A stretch of DNA of 64,000 nt from JADJRH01 sp046351455 (GTDB taxonomy: Bacteria > Myxococcota_A > Polyangia > Polyangiales > Polyangiaceae), in the NCBI GenBank assembly GCA_046351455.1, contig JAXLYM010000003.1:248001-312000 (forward strand). The letters run 5' to 3'. A program made the translations under genes and the position numbers. The notes beneath the pieces were generated by a model. The model had not been told where the DNA came from, did not search any database, and saw only the letters and a list, made by a program, of their open reading frames with translations. Below, piece by piece: positions 43,229-52,395 of the stretch. The first letter of the stretch is position 1. Every line of letters begins with the position of its first letter.

Positions 43229-44518
43229 ATGCCGCGCGCGACGAACCTCAATGACGCGTACGACGTGCTGGATCCGCAGCCGATCGATTTCACGACGCAG
43301 GCGGACTTCTACGTCGAGCCGCCGCCGCGCGAGCACGACGACGGGGAGCGGGCTCCGAACCCGATGACGCGCATCCGCAAGGCGCTCCAGACCACGAGCG
43401 CCGCGAAGATGTTCCTCGCGGGCCATGTCGGCGCGGGCAAGAGCACGCAGCTCCGGCGCCTCGCGGCGGATCCTTCGATCGAGCAGCGCTTCAGCGTGGT
43501 GATGGTGCGGCTCGACATGACCGACCTGCCGTTCCTCGATCCGTTGCAGCTCCTGTTTCACATGGCGATCGGCCTGTACGAGCATGGCAAGAGGCTCGGG
43601 CTGTTCAAGGACGACAAGCCGTGGCGCAAGCACCTCGAGCGGCTGGACGCGGCGCTGTACGGCGGGACCGGGCTCTCCGCGACGGAGGGGACGGTGGGGC
43701 TGGAGATCGATCTCTTCCTCGTGAAGGTGCGCGAGGAGCTGCGCGTGAGCGAGAACAGACGCCGCGAATTCCGGACGTTCGGCGAGACGAACCGGACGGT
43801 GTTGATCGACCTGCTGCGGGAGCTCTCGGTCGAAATCGAGACGGCGTTGTTGCCGAAGACGCTGCTCGTGATCATCGACGATCTGGACAAGGTGCGCGAC
43901 GCGGAGCGCCAGGACGACCTGTTTCACAAGGGCGTGGGGACGCTCTTCGCCCCGAGGTTTCGCGTCATTTACACGCTGCCGGTCGCCGTCGCGTTCGACC
44001 CGTCCCGGCGCGAGCTGATCAACGCCGTCGAGCATCTGTACCCCGAGCGCGTGCTCGAGAAGTCGCCGGACGGCTTCGATCCGCTGCACGCGTTCCGCGA
44101 CGATGCCCTTCCGTTCTTCCGGGACGCGGTCCACAAGCGCGTCGAGCCGGACCTGGTGGAGGAGGAGGCGATCCGCCTGGCGACCGCGTTCTCCGGGGGA
44201 GTCGTTCGGTACGTCTTCTTCCTCCTCAAGGAGGCGAGCGCGATCGCCGAGATGAGGGGCGCGACGAAGATCGACGCGAAGGCTGTTCGCTCCGCGGTCC
44301 GCGAGGAGCGGCTCCGGCTGACGCGAGGTCTCACGCGAGAGGACTACGACGCGCTCCTCGCGGCGCACCAGACGCACGACCGAAAGGACGACGCGAGGTA
44401 TCAATGGCTCCAGGACATCGGCGTCTTGCTGGAGTGCTACAACGACGACGCCTGGTACGAGGCTCACCCGATCTTGTGGGACTCGCTGAAGCGGCGCGCG
44501 CATGACGCCGCCGGCTGA
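43229..44518 (+). CDS. P-loop NTPase (STAND/AAA-type)
   Basis: 429 residues. Walker A GHVGAGKST (65-73), Walker B LLVIIDDLD (about 212-220). The region after it (RVIYTLPVAVAFD) resembles the sensor strand of STAND/AAA ATPases, followed by a helical part and a possible winged helix (DARYQWLQDIGVLLECYNDDAWYEAHP) near the end. No membrane segment. The next gene begins inside its last codons (17-bp overlap), so the two are almost certainly one unit. Such pairs are typical of signalling or conflict systems in multicellular bacteria; that role here is inference. Confidence 0.82.
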   Translation: MPRATNLNDAYDVLDPQPIDFTTQADFYVEPPPREHDDGERAPNPMTRIRKALQTTSAAKMFLAGHVGAGKSTQLRRLAADPSIEQRFSVVMVRLDMTDLPFLDPLQLLFHMAIGLYEHGKRLGLFKDDKPWRKHLERLDAALYGGTGLSATEGTVGLEIDLFLVKVREELRVSENRRREFRTFGETNRTVLIDLLRELSVEIETALLPKTLLVIIDDLDKVRDAERQDDLFHKGVGTLFAPRFRVIYTLPVAVAFDPSRRELINAVEHLYPERVLEKSPDGFDPLHAFRDDALPFFRDAVHKRVEPDLVEEEAIRLATAFSGGVVRYVFFLLKEASAIAEMRGATKIDAKAVRSAVREERLRLTRGLTREDYDALLAAHQTHDRKDDARYQWLQDIGVLLECYNDDAWYEAHPILWDSLKRRAHDAAG

Positions 44519-46640
44519 ACGAGCGGCTCCGAAATCGGGAGACGTGCTCCTCCTCGCACGCGAGACGGAGCAGCTGCAAAGGATCGCGGATCGCCTGCGG
44601 GCGCGCCGGAGGGTGGTGGCGTTCCTGGCGTGCGATATCGAGCTGCGGCCGCAGGTGGCAACGTGGCTGTCGGAGGCGAGCGGCCGGGAGGTGAAGTCGC
44701 CGGAGCTGGGGGATGCGGTCCAGTTGCTCCACGGGATGATGGCGCTCTCCAAGAGCGAAGAGGTGGAGTCGCTCGGGTGGGAGCCAGGCCGCAAGGAGCC
44801 TTTGGAGACATTGAATCTGAACCGGGAGAAGCTCCGGACGGGCGGCGGCGCGCTGGTGTGGTGCACGCTGGGAGAGCTGGACTCCGTGCGGACCCTCGCG
44901 AGGGATGCTTTTTCGTTCCGTGACACGCTGGTGATCGTCGAGGGGTTCCGGATCCCGGAGATCCATGTTCCGGAGGGGGACACGCCGGAGCTCAGGCTCG
45001 CGAGGATGCGGTACGAGCTGCCGGGGACGCCCTTCGAGAAGGCGCTTTCGGCGGCCGAGACGGCGAGGCTGCTTCTGGAGCAGAGGCGCGCTGTCGAGGC
45101 CTTCATGCTGGCTCAAGAGGCGATCTTGCCTTTCCTGGAGGGGCAGCACGATCCTGCGACGGGGGGAGCGCTCACGTACCTGAAAGCCGTGATGACGGCT
45201 GCCCTCGCCATGTCGGGACACTCCGCGACGGCTTTCGAGCTCGGTCGGGCGACCCTGTTCGATCTCGTCGAGCAAGGTGTCGACCTCGAAGAGATTCGAC
45301 TGTTCTCGGAGCTGCAACATCCGACCTCACAGCGCCCTGTCGACTCTGCGTTTGCCTTGCTGAGCTACGCCGCGGACGGACCCCCCGAGGAGTTGGCGCT
45401 CTCCATGGCTCGCGTGAGCGCGTCGATGGTGGCTCATACAGGTGATCATCGGACGATCCGAACGATCGTCCACGACGCCCTCGAGCAGGCGTCCGTGGCT
45501 GACGGCCGGGATGAAGCGAGCATCCTACTCTCGGCGAGCACCGGCGATCTTCACTCCGCCGAGAGCATGGCGAACGCGCTTCTTCGCGACTCTCGAGGGA
45601 CGACGCGGGATCTGCTCTCGGTCGCGGTTGTCCTCGGGGATGTCCTGCTTCACCAAGGAGAGCTGGGAGCGACGCATGCCCTCACGTCGTCGCTGAGGGC
45701 AACGCTCCGAGGGACCGACCTCGCCTTGAACAATTTGCTGTCCACCGCCCGAGCCGTCACTCTCGCCGGGAAGCCCAGGATGGCATCGAGCACTCTCCGG
45801 CGTCAGCTCGCGGACTGGACGCCGGACGGCACTCGATTTCGACTGTTGTCTTCGCTCGTGGCGATCGCCGCGACGGCCAAAGCCGCCGGACGAGCTCGGA
45901 CACAGGACCTCGTCGAGCTGGACGACCTCCTGAGAGAGTCCCAGTCGCTCTTTCCCGGCCGCACGGAGAATACCCCTCCTTTCTACGACATCCTCGTGCC
46001 GGGGCTGCGCGCCATCGTCCTCTCCCGAGTGGCGGAGCGCCGAGAGGACGCCGTCGAGCTCGCGCGCAAGGCCTACGATTCAGCGCGCGCCGAATACCCC
46101 AACTTCACCACGAGACAAGCCCACACGCTGGTCAACTGCCTGTTTCGCGCCAAGAGCTTCGACCTCGCGTACGAGACCATCGTCCCGGCCGAGCAGCTGG
46201 CGCAGGAGACCGACTACTTCCGGGACAACGCCACTTTCAAGGGATTGCGGTTGGTCCTCCAGGCCATTCGGGGCGACTCTCGTGCGGTGATGGAGGTGAC
46301 GTTCCGCTCCCTTCGAGAGACGCTGGAGACCGCCGGTAGCGCGCTGCTCTCCGCCGAGACGGAGCTGATGATAGCTCGCAACGTACCAAAGCACTGCACG
46401 TATCCTGAGCCTCTCACGCTCGTGGACGAGGCCATGGATCGCTTCGCCGAGATGCCGATGCCCGCGAGCGAGGAGCTCTGTCGCGAGGCGCGCGGGGACA
46501 TCCTCCTCGCGCGCGGCGAAGCCCGGGAGGCCGTCGAGTGCTTCGCCGCCGCCGCGAAGCGACTCCGTCACTACGGCATCCTCTTGCGCGTCCCCCTCCT
46601 GGAGAGGAAGCGCGCCGTCGCCGAAGCGCGCTCGTCCTGA
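44502..46640 (+). CDS. Helical-repeat (TPR-like) protein partnered with the NTPase
   Basis: 712 residues. The N-terminal 160 residues form an alpha/beta unit lacking Walker A: RRRVVAFLACDIELRPQVATW, then LNLNREKLRTGGGALVWCTL and FSFRDTLVIVEG. The same order (LNLxRExL, a VxWxxxxEL strand, then an FSFR-like segment) is known from a domain at the N-termini of TPR proteins in cyanobacteria and actinobacteria. The rest is helical pairs of TPR type (RAVEAFMLAQEAILPFLEG, AVELARKAYDSARAEYP, EAREAVECFAAAAKRLRHYG). Start inside the previous gene. Ends at the strong hairpin 46641-46668. Confidence 0.78.
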   Translation: MTPPAERAAPKSGDVLLLARETEQLQRIADRLRARRRVVAFLACDIELRPQVATWLSEASGREVKSPELGDAVQLLHGMMALSKSEEVESLGWEPGRKEPLETLNLNREKLRTGGGALVWCTLGELDSVRTLARDAFSFRDTLVIVEGFRIPEIHVPEGDTPELRLARMRYELPGTPFEKALSAAETARLLLEQRRAVEAFMLAQEAILPFLEGQHDPATGGALTYLKAVMTAALAMSGHSATAFELGRATLFDLVEQGVDLEEIRLFSELQHPTSQRPVDSAFALLSYAADGPPEELALSMARVSASMVAHTGDHRTIRTIVHDALEQASVADGRDEASILLSASTGDLHSAESMANALLRDSRGTTRDLLSVAVVLGDVLLHQGELGATHALTSSLRATLRGTDLALNNLLSTARAVTLAGKPRMASSTLRRQLADWTPDGTRFRLLSSLVAIAATAKAAGRARTQDLVELDDLLRESQSLFPGRTENTPPFYDILVPGLRAIVLSRVAERREDAVELARKAYDSARAEYPNFTTRQAHTLVNCLFRAKSFDLAYETIVPAEQLAQETDYFRDNATFKGLRLVLQAIRGDSRAVMEVTFRSLRETLETAGSALLSAETELMIARNVPKHCTYPEPLTLVDEAMDRFAEMPMPASEELCREARGDILLARGEAREAVECFAAAAKRLRHYGILLRVPLLERKRAVAEARSS

Positions 46641-46668
46641 TCGGGGGAAGGCGCCCGCGCTCCCCCGA
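46641..46668. terminator. Bidirectional hairpin between convergent genes
   Basis: TCGGGGGA (46641-46648), 12-base loop, TCCCCCGA (46661-46668): a perfect 8-bp stem just after one stop and eight bases before the ftsK stop. No T-run, but its place suggests transcription end for both strands. Confidence 0.5.
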
Positions 46669-46676
46669 GCGCTCTC

Positions 46677-49600
46677 TCAGAGCTGGCCGATCAACACTTC
46701 GCGATCCTTCGCGCCGTTCGCGGGACCCACGACGCCGCGCTTCTCCATCGCCTCGACGATCTTCGCGGCGCGGTTGTAGCCGATGCCCAGCTTGCGCTGG
46801 AGCCACGACGTCGAGCACCGACGCGTATCGGCGACGATGCGCACGGCCGCGTCGTACATCTGGTCGAGCTCCTCGTCGTTCTGGCCGTCGTCCGCCTCGC
46901 CGTCCTCGTCGCGCGGCTTCAGGATGTTCTCGTCGTACACCGGCGTGCCCTGCAGCCGCAGGAAGTCGGTCACGCGCTGCACCTCCTCCTCCGAGCAGAA
47001 CGGGCACTGCACGCGCCGCGTGTCGTTCGAGCCGTTCATCTTCACGAGCATGTCGCCGCGCCCGAGCAGATGCTCCGCGCCCTGCTCGTCGAGGATGGTG
47101 CGGCTGTCGACCTTCTGCGCCACGCGGAACGCGATGCGCGTCGGGAAGTTCGCCTTGATCATGCCGGTGATGACGTCGACGCTCGGGCGCTGCGTCGCGA
47201 GGATCACGTGCATGCCGGCCGCGCGGGCCTTCTGCGCGAGGCGCGCCACGCTCGCCTCCACCTCTTTGCCCTGCTGCATCATGAGGTCCGCGAACTCGTC
47301 GACGACGATCAGGATGAACGGCAGCGACTCCGGCAGCTCGTAATCGGATCCGTCCTCCGCCGCGGGGATCTCGACGTCGGTCCCGTCCGGCGCGATCGCG
47401 TTCACGACCTTCGGCTGCGTCTTCTTCGGCGCGCGGATCTCGCCCTTGCGCACGCGCTCGACCCAGCCGTTGTACGAGGTGATGTTGCGCGTGCCCGCGT
47501 TCGCGAAGAGCTGGTAGCGCCGCTCCATCTCGTCGACGGCCCACTTGAGCGCGTTCGACGCCTGCTTCATGTCGGTGACGACGGGCAGCAGCATGTGCGG
47601 GATGCCGTCGAACGGCGCGAGCTCGACGACCTTCGGATCGATCATGAGCAAGCGCAGCTCCGCGGGCGTGCGCCGGTAGAGCAAGCTCACGAGCATCACG
47701 TTGAGGCCGACGCTCTTACCGGCGCCGGTCGCGCCCGCGACGATCACGTGCGGCATGCTCGCGAGGTCCGCGAAGTACGGCGCGCCGATGATGTCGCGCC
47801 CGAGCACGCACGGCAGCGGCGCCTTCATCTCGAGGAAGCGCTTGTCCTCGACGAGCTCGCGCATCACGACGGGCATGCGGCGATCGTTCGGGATCTCGAA
47901 CCCGATGCGGTTCTTGCCGGGGATCGGCGCGACGATGCGCACCTTGCGCGACAGCCCGAGCGCGAGATCGTCCGCGAGGCTCGCGACCTTCGAGACCTTC
48001 GTGCCGGCCGCGGGCGCGACCTCGAACGTGGTGACGGTGGGGCCGGGATGGATCTCCTCGACCTTGCCGCTCACGCCGTAGTCCATGAGGACCTTCTCGA
48101 GCTGCACGGCCGTCTGCTTGAGGATCTCCTCATCGAGCTGCACGCGCCCGCCCGCCGCCTCATCGAGCATGTCGGTCGTGGGCAGCCGGAACCCTTCGCC
48201 GATCGCCGGCACGACCTTCACGATCTCCGCCGGCTTCTGCGCCTTGAGCGCCGCGCTCGTATCGACGATCACGAGCTCCGCCGGAGCCTCCGCCTCGACC
48301 TTCGCAGGCGCAGGTTGCGGAGCCGGAGGAGGCGGCACGACGACGGGAGCCGCAGCGATCGGCGCACGAACGGGAGCCGCAGCGATCGGCGCACGAACCT
48401 GCGCAGGCGCCGGCTCCTTCGAGGCGCGGACCTGCGATGCAGCCGCGGCAGCTTCGATCGGCGCGCGGACCGAAACGGCTGGAGCGGCGCTCGCGATCGG
48501 AGCGCGGATCGCTGCGGGCGGGCTCGTCTCGTCGACGCCGTCTTCGCTCGCGTCGTCGGCCTTCACGTCCTCGCGGATCCCGGCGGTCTCCTCGACGACG
48601 GATCGCGCCGTGGGAGGCGCGGGCTCCATGATCGCGCGGATGATCTTCTTCTCGGTCGACGAAGCCGCCCGTCGCACCGGCACGTCCGCAACGTGAATGA
48701 CAGCCGGCCCGCTCGCCTGGACGCTCGGCTGCAGAGCGCCTGCGTCGCCGTCGTCGCGATCCATCGACGCGTCCTCGGTCACCGCGACGATCGCGCTCGG
48801 CTCCGGCGCCTTCACGATCTCGACGACGCGGCTCGCGTCCTGCGATCCCGAGCCGACGATGATCGGGCCGGCCGCGGGGACCTCGGCCTCCTCGGCCTTC
48901 TTGCTCCGCGCGCGCTTCGCCTTCTCGATCTTCGCCGCTGCGGGCGTGGGCGTCGGCGCCTCCGCGCGGACCGCGCGGAGCAGGCTCTGCGCGACCGCAC
49001 CCTTGTTTTGCCGAGGATCCGAGGCGTTCGAAGCGCCGCCGAGCGGACGCGCCGCCTCCGCCGATGCGCGCGCCGCCTCCGCCGATGCGCCGAGCGACGA
49101 GCGCGTCGCCTCCGCGGAGATCGAAGGCCCGAACGATCCGCCCACCAGCGCCGCGAGCCCCATCCCCGCGTCGCCCGCGAGCGCGAGCTCCGGCATCGCG
49201 GCCGGCACGGCGACGCGCGCGGAGGCGTTCGCCACCGCGAGCTCCAGCGGCTTCACGCGCGGGAACGGCGCCGGCGAGTCGTCCGCGAGCGCCGCGAAGA
49301 TCGCCTCGTCGCACGCCTCGGTGATCACCGGCTCGCCCGCGCGCCGCTCGTCGTCGCGCCGCTTCTCCTCGATGGCGCGCGCCTCGTCCCACGCGGTCGC
49401 GAGCGCGCGGATGCCGCCCTCGCCGCGCTCGCGGATGAGCCGCGCCCGCTCCTGCGCGCGCTGGGCCCAGTCGATGATCGAGAACGCCGCGCGCCCGATG
49501 AGGATGAGCGACACCACCGTGAGCCCGACGATGTACGAGCCGATCGTCGAGAACAGCGCGCGCATGACCTCGCCGAACAGCTCTCCGGCCGAGCCGCCGA

Positions 49601-50363
49601 TCGGCATCGCGCCGAACGACGTGGCCCGCGGAAACGCCACGTGGAGCAGCGCCGAAGCGACGAGCACGACGACGAGATCCCCCGCGACGCGCACGAGCGA
49701 GACCTTCGACGGCTTCCCTTGGAGCAGCGGCGCCGCGAAGATCGCGAGCCCGAACGGCACGAGCCACGCGCACAGCCCGACGCCTTGCACGAGCGCCCCC
49801 GCGACCACCGCTCCGACCGGGCCCACCCAGTCCGCGCCGGTGATCTCGAGCCGCATCGGATCGCCTTGAAACGAAGCCAACGCGAGCGACGTGTACAGCG
49901 CCGAAGCGAGCAGCAGCAGCGCCGCCGCCTCGCGCGCGTACCCGTGCTTCGGCTTCGATCCGTCCCCGTTCGAGGCGCCGTCCTTGGCCCCGCCGTCCCT
50001 GGATCCGCCGTCCTTGGGCGCGCTCTTCTGCGCGGCCCCCTTGAGCGCCGCGTCCTTCATCGTCCCGTTCTTCGTCGCCGCATTGTTCGCGGTCGCGTCT
50101 TCCTTCGATCGCGCCGCCGCGTCCTTCGATCGCGGGGATCGCGCGCGTGGAGCCGCCACCTTCGTGGGCGGCGCCTCGTCCTTCGAAAGAAGCGCCTCCT
50201 CCTTCAGCCGGAGCTGTGCCTCCTTCGATCGTGGCGCGCGCGTGCGCGGCGGCAGTGCGTCCTCGACATCGGGTTCGAGCTTCGAAAGAGCCTCGCCGGG
50301 AGCGGCTTTCGAGCCGCCCTCCGAAGCCGGCGAACGGCGCGGTGCGAAGAGGAGATCACCCAT
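46677..50363 (-). CDS. ftsK: DNA translocase FtsK/SpoIIIE
   Basis: 1228 residues, larger than most. A disordered Lys/Ala/Ser-rich N-terminus (1-145, many S-K-D/E) precedes four membrane helices (about 146-300), then a long Ala/Pro linker (about 330-735) with short repeats such as PVRAPIAAA, and the motor: Walker A GATGAGKS, Walker B FILIVVDEFADLM and RPSVDVITGMIKANFP. A gamma winged helix (about 1165-1228, CSTSWLQRKLGIGYNRAAKIVEAME) recognises polar KOPS sequences. It pumps chromosome ends through the septum for dimer resolution. Divergent from the HEAT lipoprotein gene. Confidence 0.95.
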   Translation of the reverse strand: MGDLLFAPRRSPASEGGSKAAPGEALSKLEPDVEDALPPRTRAPRSKEAQLRLKEEALLSKDEAPPTKVAAPRARSPRSKDAAARSKEDATANNAATKNGTMKDAALKGAAQKSAPKDGGSRDGGAKDGASNGDGSKPKHGYAREAAALLLLASALYTSLALASFQGDPMRLEITGADWVGPVGAVVAGALVQGVGLCAWLVPFGLAIFAAPLLQGKPSKVSLVRVAGDLVVVLVASALLHVAFPRATSFGAMPIGGSAGELFGEVMRALFSTIGSYIVGLTVVSLILIGRAAFSIIDWAQRAQERARLIRERGEGGIRALATAWDEARAIEEKRRDDERRAGEPVITEACDEAIFAALADDSPAPFPRVKPLELAVANASARVAVPAAMPELALAGDAGMGLAALVGGSFGPSISAEATRSSLGASAEAARASAEAARPLGGASNASDPRQNKGAVAQSLLRAVRAEAPTPTPAAAKIEKAKRARSKKAEEAEVPAAGPIIVGSGSQDASRVVEIVKAPEPSAIVAVTEDASMDRDDGDAGALQPSVQASGPAVIHVADVPVRRAASSTEKKIIRAIMEPAPPTARSVVEETAGIREDVKADDASEDGVDETSPPAAIRAPIASAAPAVSVRAPIEAAAAASQVRASKEPAPAQVRAPIAAAPVRAPIAAAPVVVPPPPAPQPAPAKVEAEAPAELVIVDTSAALKAQKPAEIVKVVPAIGEGFRLPTTDMLDEAAGGRVQLDEEILKQTAVQLEKVLMDYGVSGKVEEIHPGPTVTTFEVAPAAGTKVSKVASLADDLALGLSRKVRIVAPIPGKNRIGFEIPNDRRMPVVMRELVEDKRFLEMKAPLPCVLGRDIIGAPYFADLASMPHVIVAGATGAGKSVGLNVMLVSLLYRRTPAELRLLMIDPKVVELAPFDGIPHMLLPVVTDMKQASNALKWAVDEMERRYQLFANAGTRNITSYNGWVERVRKGEIRAPKKTQPKVVNAIAPDGTDVEIPAAEDGSDYELPESLPFILIVVDEFADLMMQQGKEVEASVARLAQKARAAGMHVILATQRPSVDVITGMIKANFPTRIAFRVAQKVDSRTILDEQGAEHLLGRGDMLVKMNGSNDTRRVQCPFCSEEEVQRVTDFLRLQGTPVYDENILKPRDEDGEADDGQNDEELDQMYDAAVRIVADTRRCSTSWLQRKLGIGYNRAAKIVEAMEKRGVVGPANGAKDREVLIGQL

Positions 50364-50481
50364 GGATGAGGACCGGGGGTCCTACATAGAAAGCGACCCC
50401 GCGCTGGGCCAACTTCGCACCCGACCGCGTCGGCTCTCCCCTTCGAATCCCGCATATCCCTCAAATGGAAGGGGAAACTTC

Positions 50482-50510
50482 TTGGATGGGTCATGCATAG
50501 TGGGTACCAT
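50482..50510 (+). promoter_or_regulatory. Candidate promoter of the 50533-56894 cluster
   Basis: TTGGAT (50482-50487), 17 bases, TACCAT (50505-50510); the start at 50533 would follow after about 16 leader bases with AGGA in front. Match by eye only. Confidence 0.3.
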
Positions 50511-50532
50511 CCGCGCCAGGTCCAGGACACGA

Positions 50533-52395
50533 ATGGCAACTGCTGAACGAACCAGGGGAGGTCGCGCAGACGCGGAGAACGCGGCCAGAACGGTCGGCGC
50601 TTCGCCTGTGCGATCTCGGCTCGCGGCGCAAATCGCGCTCGCGATCGCGGTCTCTGTGGTGCCGTTGCTCTCGGGGTGCCGGGTCGATCAGAACGACCTC
50701 CACCGCTGGGAGACGACGGATCGCGGACCGCGGAAGCTTTGTGCCGTGCTCGTCCACGACAAGTACGACATCAACCTCCGAGTCGAGGCGGCCCTCGCCC
50801 TGATCCGGATGAAGCCTCGATCCGGCCGTCGGCCTGCGTTCTCGCAGATCGATCCGGACGGTGATCTCGACGCATGCAAGCGCACCTTCGTGGACGCGCT
50901 CGCGGCCGTCCCGTCCGACACGCGGCAGACGATCGTCAAGAACCTCATCCCGCAGATCATCACGGAGCTGAAGAAGCCGCCGCCCGTCGGGCAAGCGGGC
51001 CAGCCTTCGCCGCCGGATCCGTCGTTCCCCTACAAGGACGCGGCGTTCGCGATGCTCGGAGCCGATCGCAACCCGGTCCTCTCGGACGAGGGGTTGAAGC
51101 AGGATCTGCGAGCCGCGCTGATCGAGTGGGCGATGGCCGACTTCGAGCACCGCCTGGACAACCGCACGCAGCTCTACGGCATGGAGCAGCTGCTCCGCAC
51201 GATCGGCCCGACGTCGGTCGTGGGCCTGCCCAAGCTGATGACGCGGGACTCGCGACGCCTGGATCAAATGGCCGCGCTCGTCGCCGAGCTGGGCGACGCG
51301 AAGACGAAGGAGGCCGCGTCCGCCGCGCTCGTCGCCGTCGCGAAGTACGTCGCGTCGGAAGAGTGGATGAAGGTGAAGAAGCCGGAGCTCGAAGCCGCGA
51401 ACACCGCGTCGAAGCTCCAGCCCACGCCCGACCAGTTCCAGATGCAGCTCATCAGCTACCAGGGCGAAGAGCTGATGCGCGCGTTCGGCTCGCTGAAGCG
51501 CGTCGGAGGCCGCCCGGCGATCGACTTCTGCCTCGGCTTCGCGGGCGACAAGGGCCCGGATCTCGGCAAGCGACCCGAGGCCGCGGACGCGAAGGCCGAC
51601 AAGGAGACGAAGGAGAAGGCCGCCACCGCGCAGGCCCTCTGGGACCTGAAGAAGGAGCAGATCGAGAAGCGGCGGCAGGCCGCGCTCGCCGCGCTCGAAG
51701 GCCACCTCGATCGCAACAACTCGGACGACATCAAGCGCATCCTCGACATCGCGAAGAGCGACGCGCCCGACTCGATCCTGGACCTCGCGTTCCGCCGCGT
51801 GGGAGAGCTCCCGCGCGAGGCCGTCGTCGACAAGCTCTACGACCTCTTCAAGGGCGACAAGTGGAAGATCCGGCGCGTCGCCGCGGCGACGGTGCTCAAG
51901 ATGAGCACCATGAAGCACGTCGACGAGTTCATGAGCAAGCTGCCCGCCGACGGCAAGAACTTCGCCATGGCCGAGGCGATCACGTACGGTGCGCTCATCG
52001 GCGATCTGAAGGAAGGCAAGGCCACGGAGGCGCTCAAGAAGCACCTCACGAGCGGCCCCGGCGTCGTCCGCACGACGGCGCTGTCCTACTACCTGACGCT
52101 CGCCGACAAGACGCAGATCGACGACGTGAAGCCTCTCGAATCGGACTCCACGCAAGCCCCGACCTGCGATGTGGATCCGGACTGCAAGTGGGCCTGCGAG
52201 GTCGCCAAGGAAGGCGCGAAAGACCCGAAGGAACGCGAGCAGAAAGACATCAAGACGGTGGGTGACTTCGTGAAGTACTGCGTCGAGCCCGCGATGCTCG
52301 ACAGGGCTCCCGAGCCGAAGAAGGACGCGCCCAAGCAAGAAGAGAAGAAGGACGCGCCCAAGCAGGAAGAGCCGAAGAAGGACGAGAAGAAATGA
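50533..52395 (+). CDS. HEAT-repeat lipoprotein
   Basis: 620 residues from the ATG at 50533 with AGGA seven bases upstream. Signal peptide (LAAQIALAIAVSVVPLL) and lipobox LLSGC. The mature protein is helical, with HEAT-like units (INLRVEAALALIRMK, DSILDLAFRRVGELPREAVVDKLYDLF, WKIRRVAAATVLKMS) and a C-terminal Lys/Glu/Pro tail (KKDAPKQEE repeated). A conserved Cys pair (DVDPDCKWACE) precedes the tail. Probably an envelope scaffold. The next gene starts on its stop (ATGA). Confidence 0.82.
   Translation: MATAERTRGGRADAENAARTVGASPVRSRLAAQIALAIAVSVVPLLSGCRVDQNDLHRWETTDRGPRKLCAVLVHDKYDINLRVEAALALIRMKPRSGRRPAFSQIDPDGDLDACKRTFVDALAAVPSDTRQTIVKNLIPQIITELKKPPPVGQAGQPSPPDPSFPYKDAAFAMLGADRNPVLSDEGLKQDLRAALIEWAMADFEHRLDNRTQLYGMEQLLRTIGPTSVVGLPKLMTRDSRRLDQMAALVAELGDAKTKEAASAALVAVAKYVASEEWMKVKKPELEAANTASKLQPTPDQFQMQLISYQGEELMRAFGSLKRVGGRPAIDFCLGFAGDKGPDLGKRPEAADAKADKETKEKAATAQALWDLKKEQIEKRRQAALAALEGHLDRNNSDDIKRILDIAKSDAPDSILDLAFRRVGELPREAVVDKLYDLFKGDKWKIRRVAAATVLKMSTMKHVDEFMSKLPADGKNFAMAEAITYGALIGDLKEGKATEALKKHLTSGPGVVRTTALSYYLTLADKTQIDDVKPLESDSTQAPTCDVDPDCKWACEVAKEGAKDPKEREQKDIKTVGDFVKYCVEPAMLDRAPEPKKDAPKQEEKKDAPKQEEPKKDEKK

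Noticed and set aside
47070..50369. 1099-residue plus-strand frame opposite ftsK
   Set aside because: Arg/Asp/His-rich antisense of a confirmed FtsK motor.
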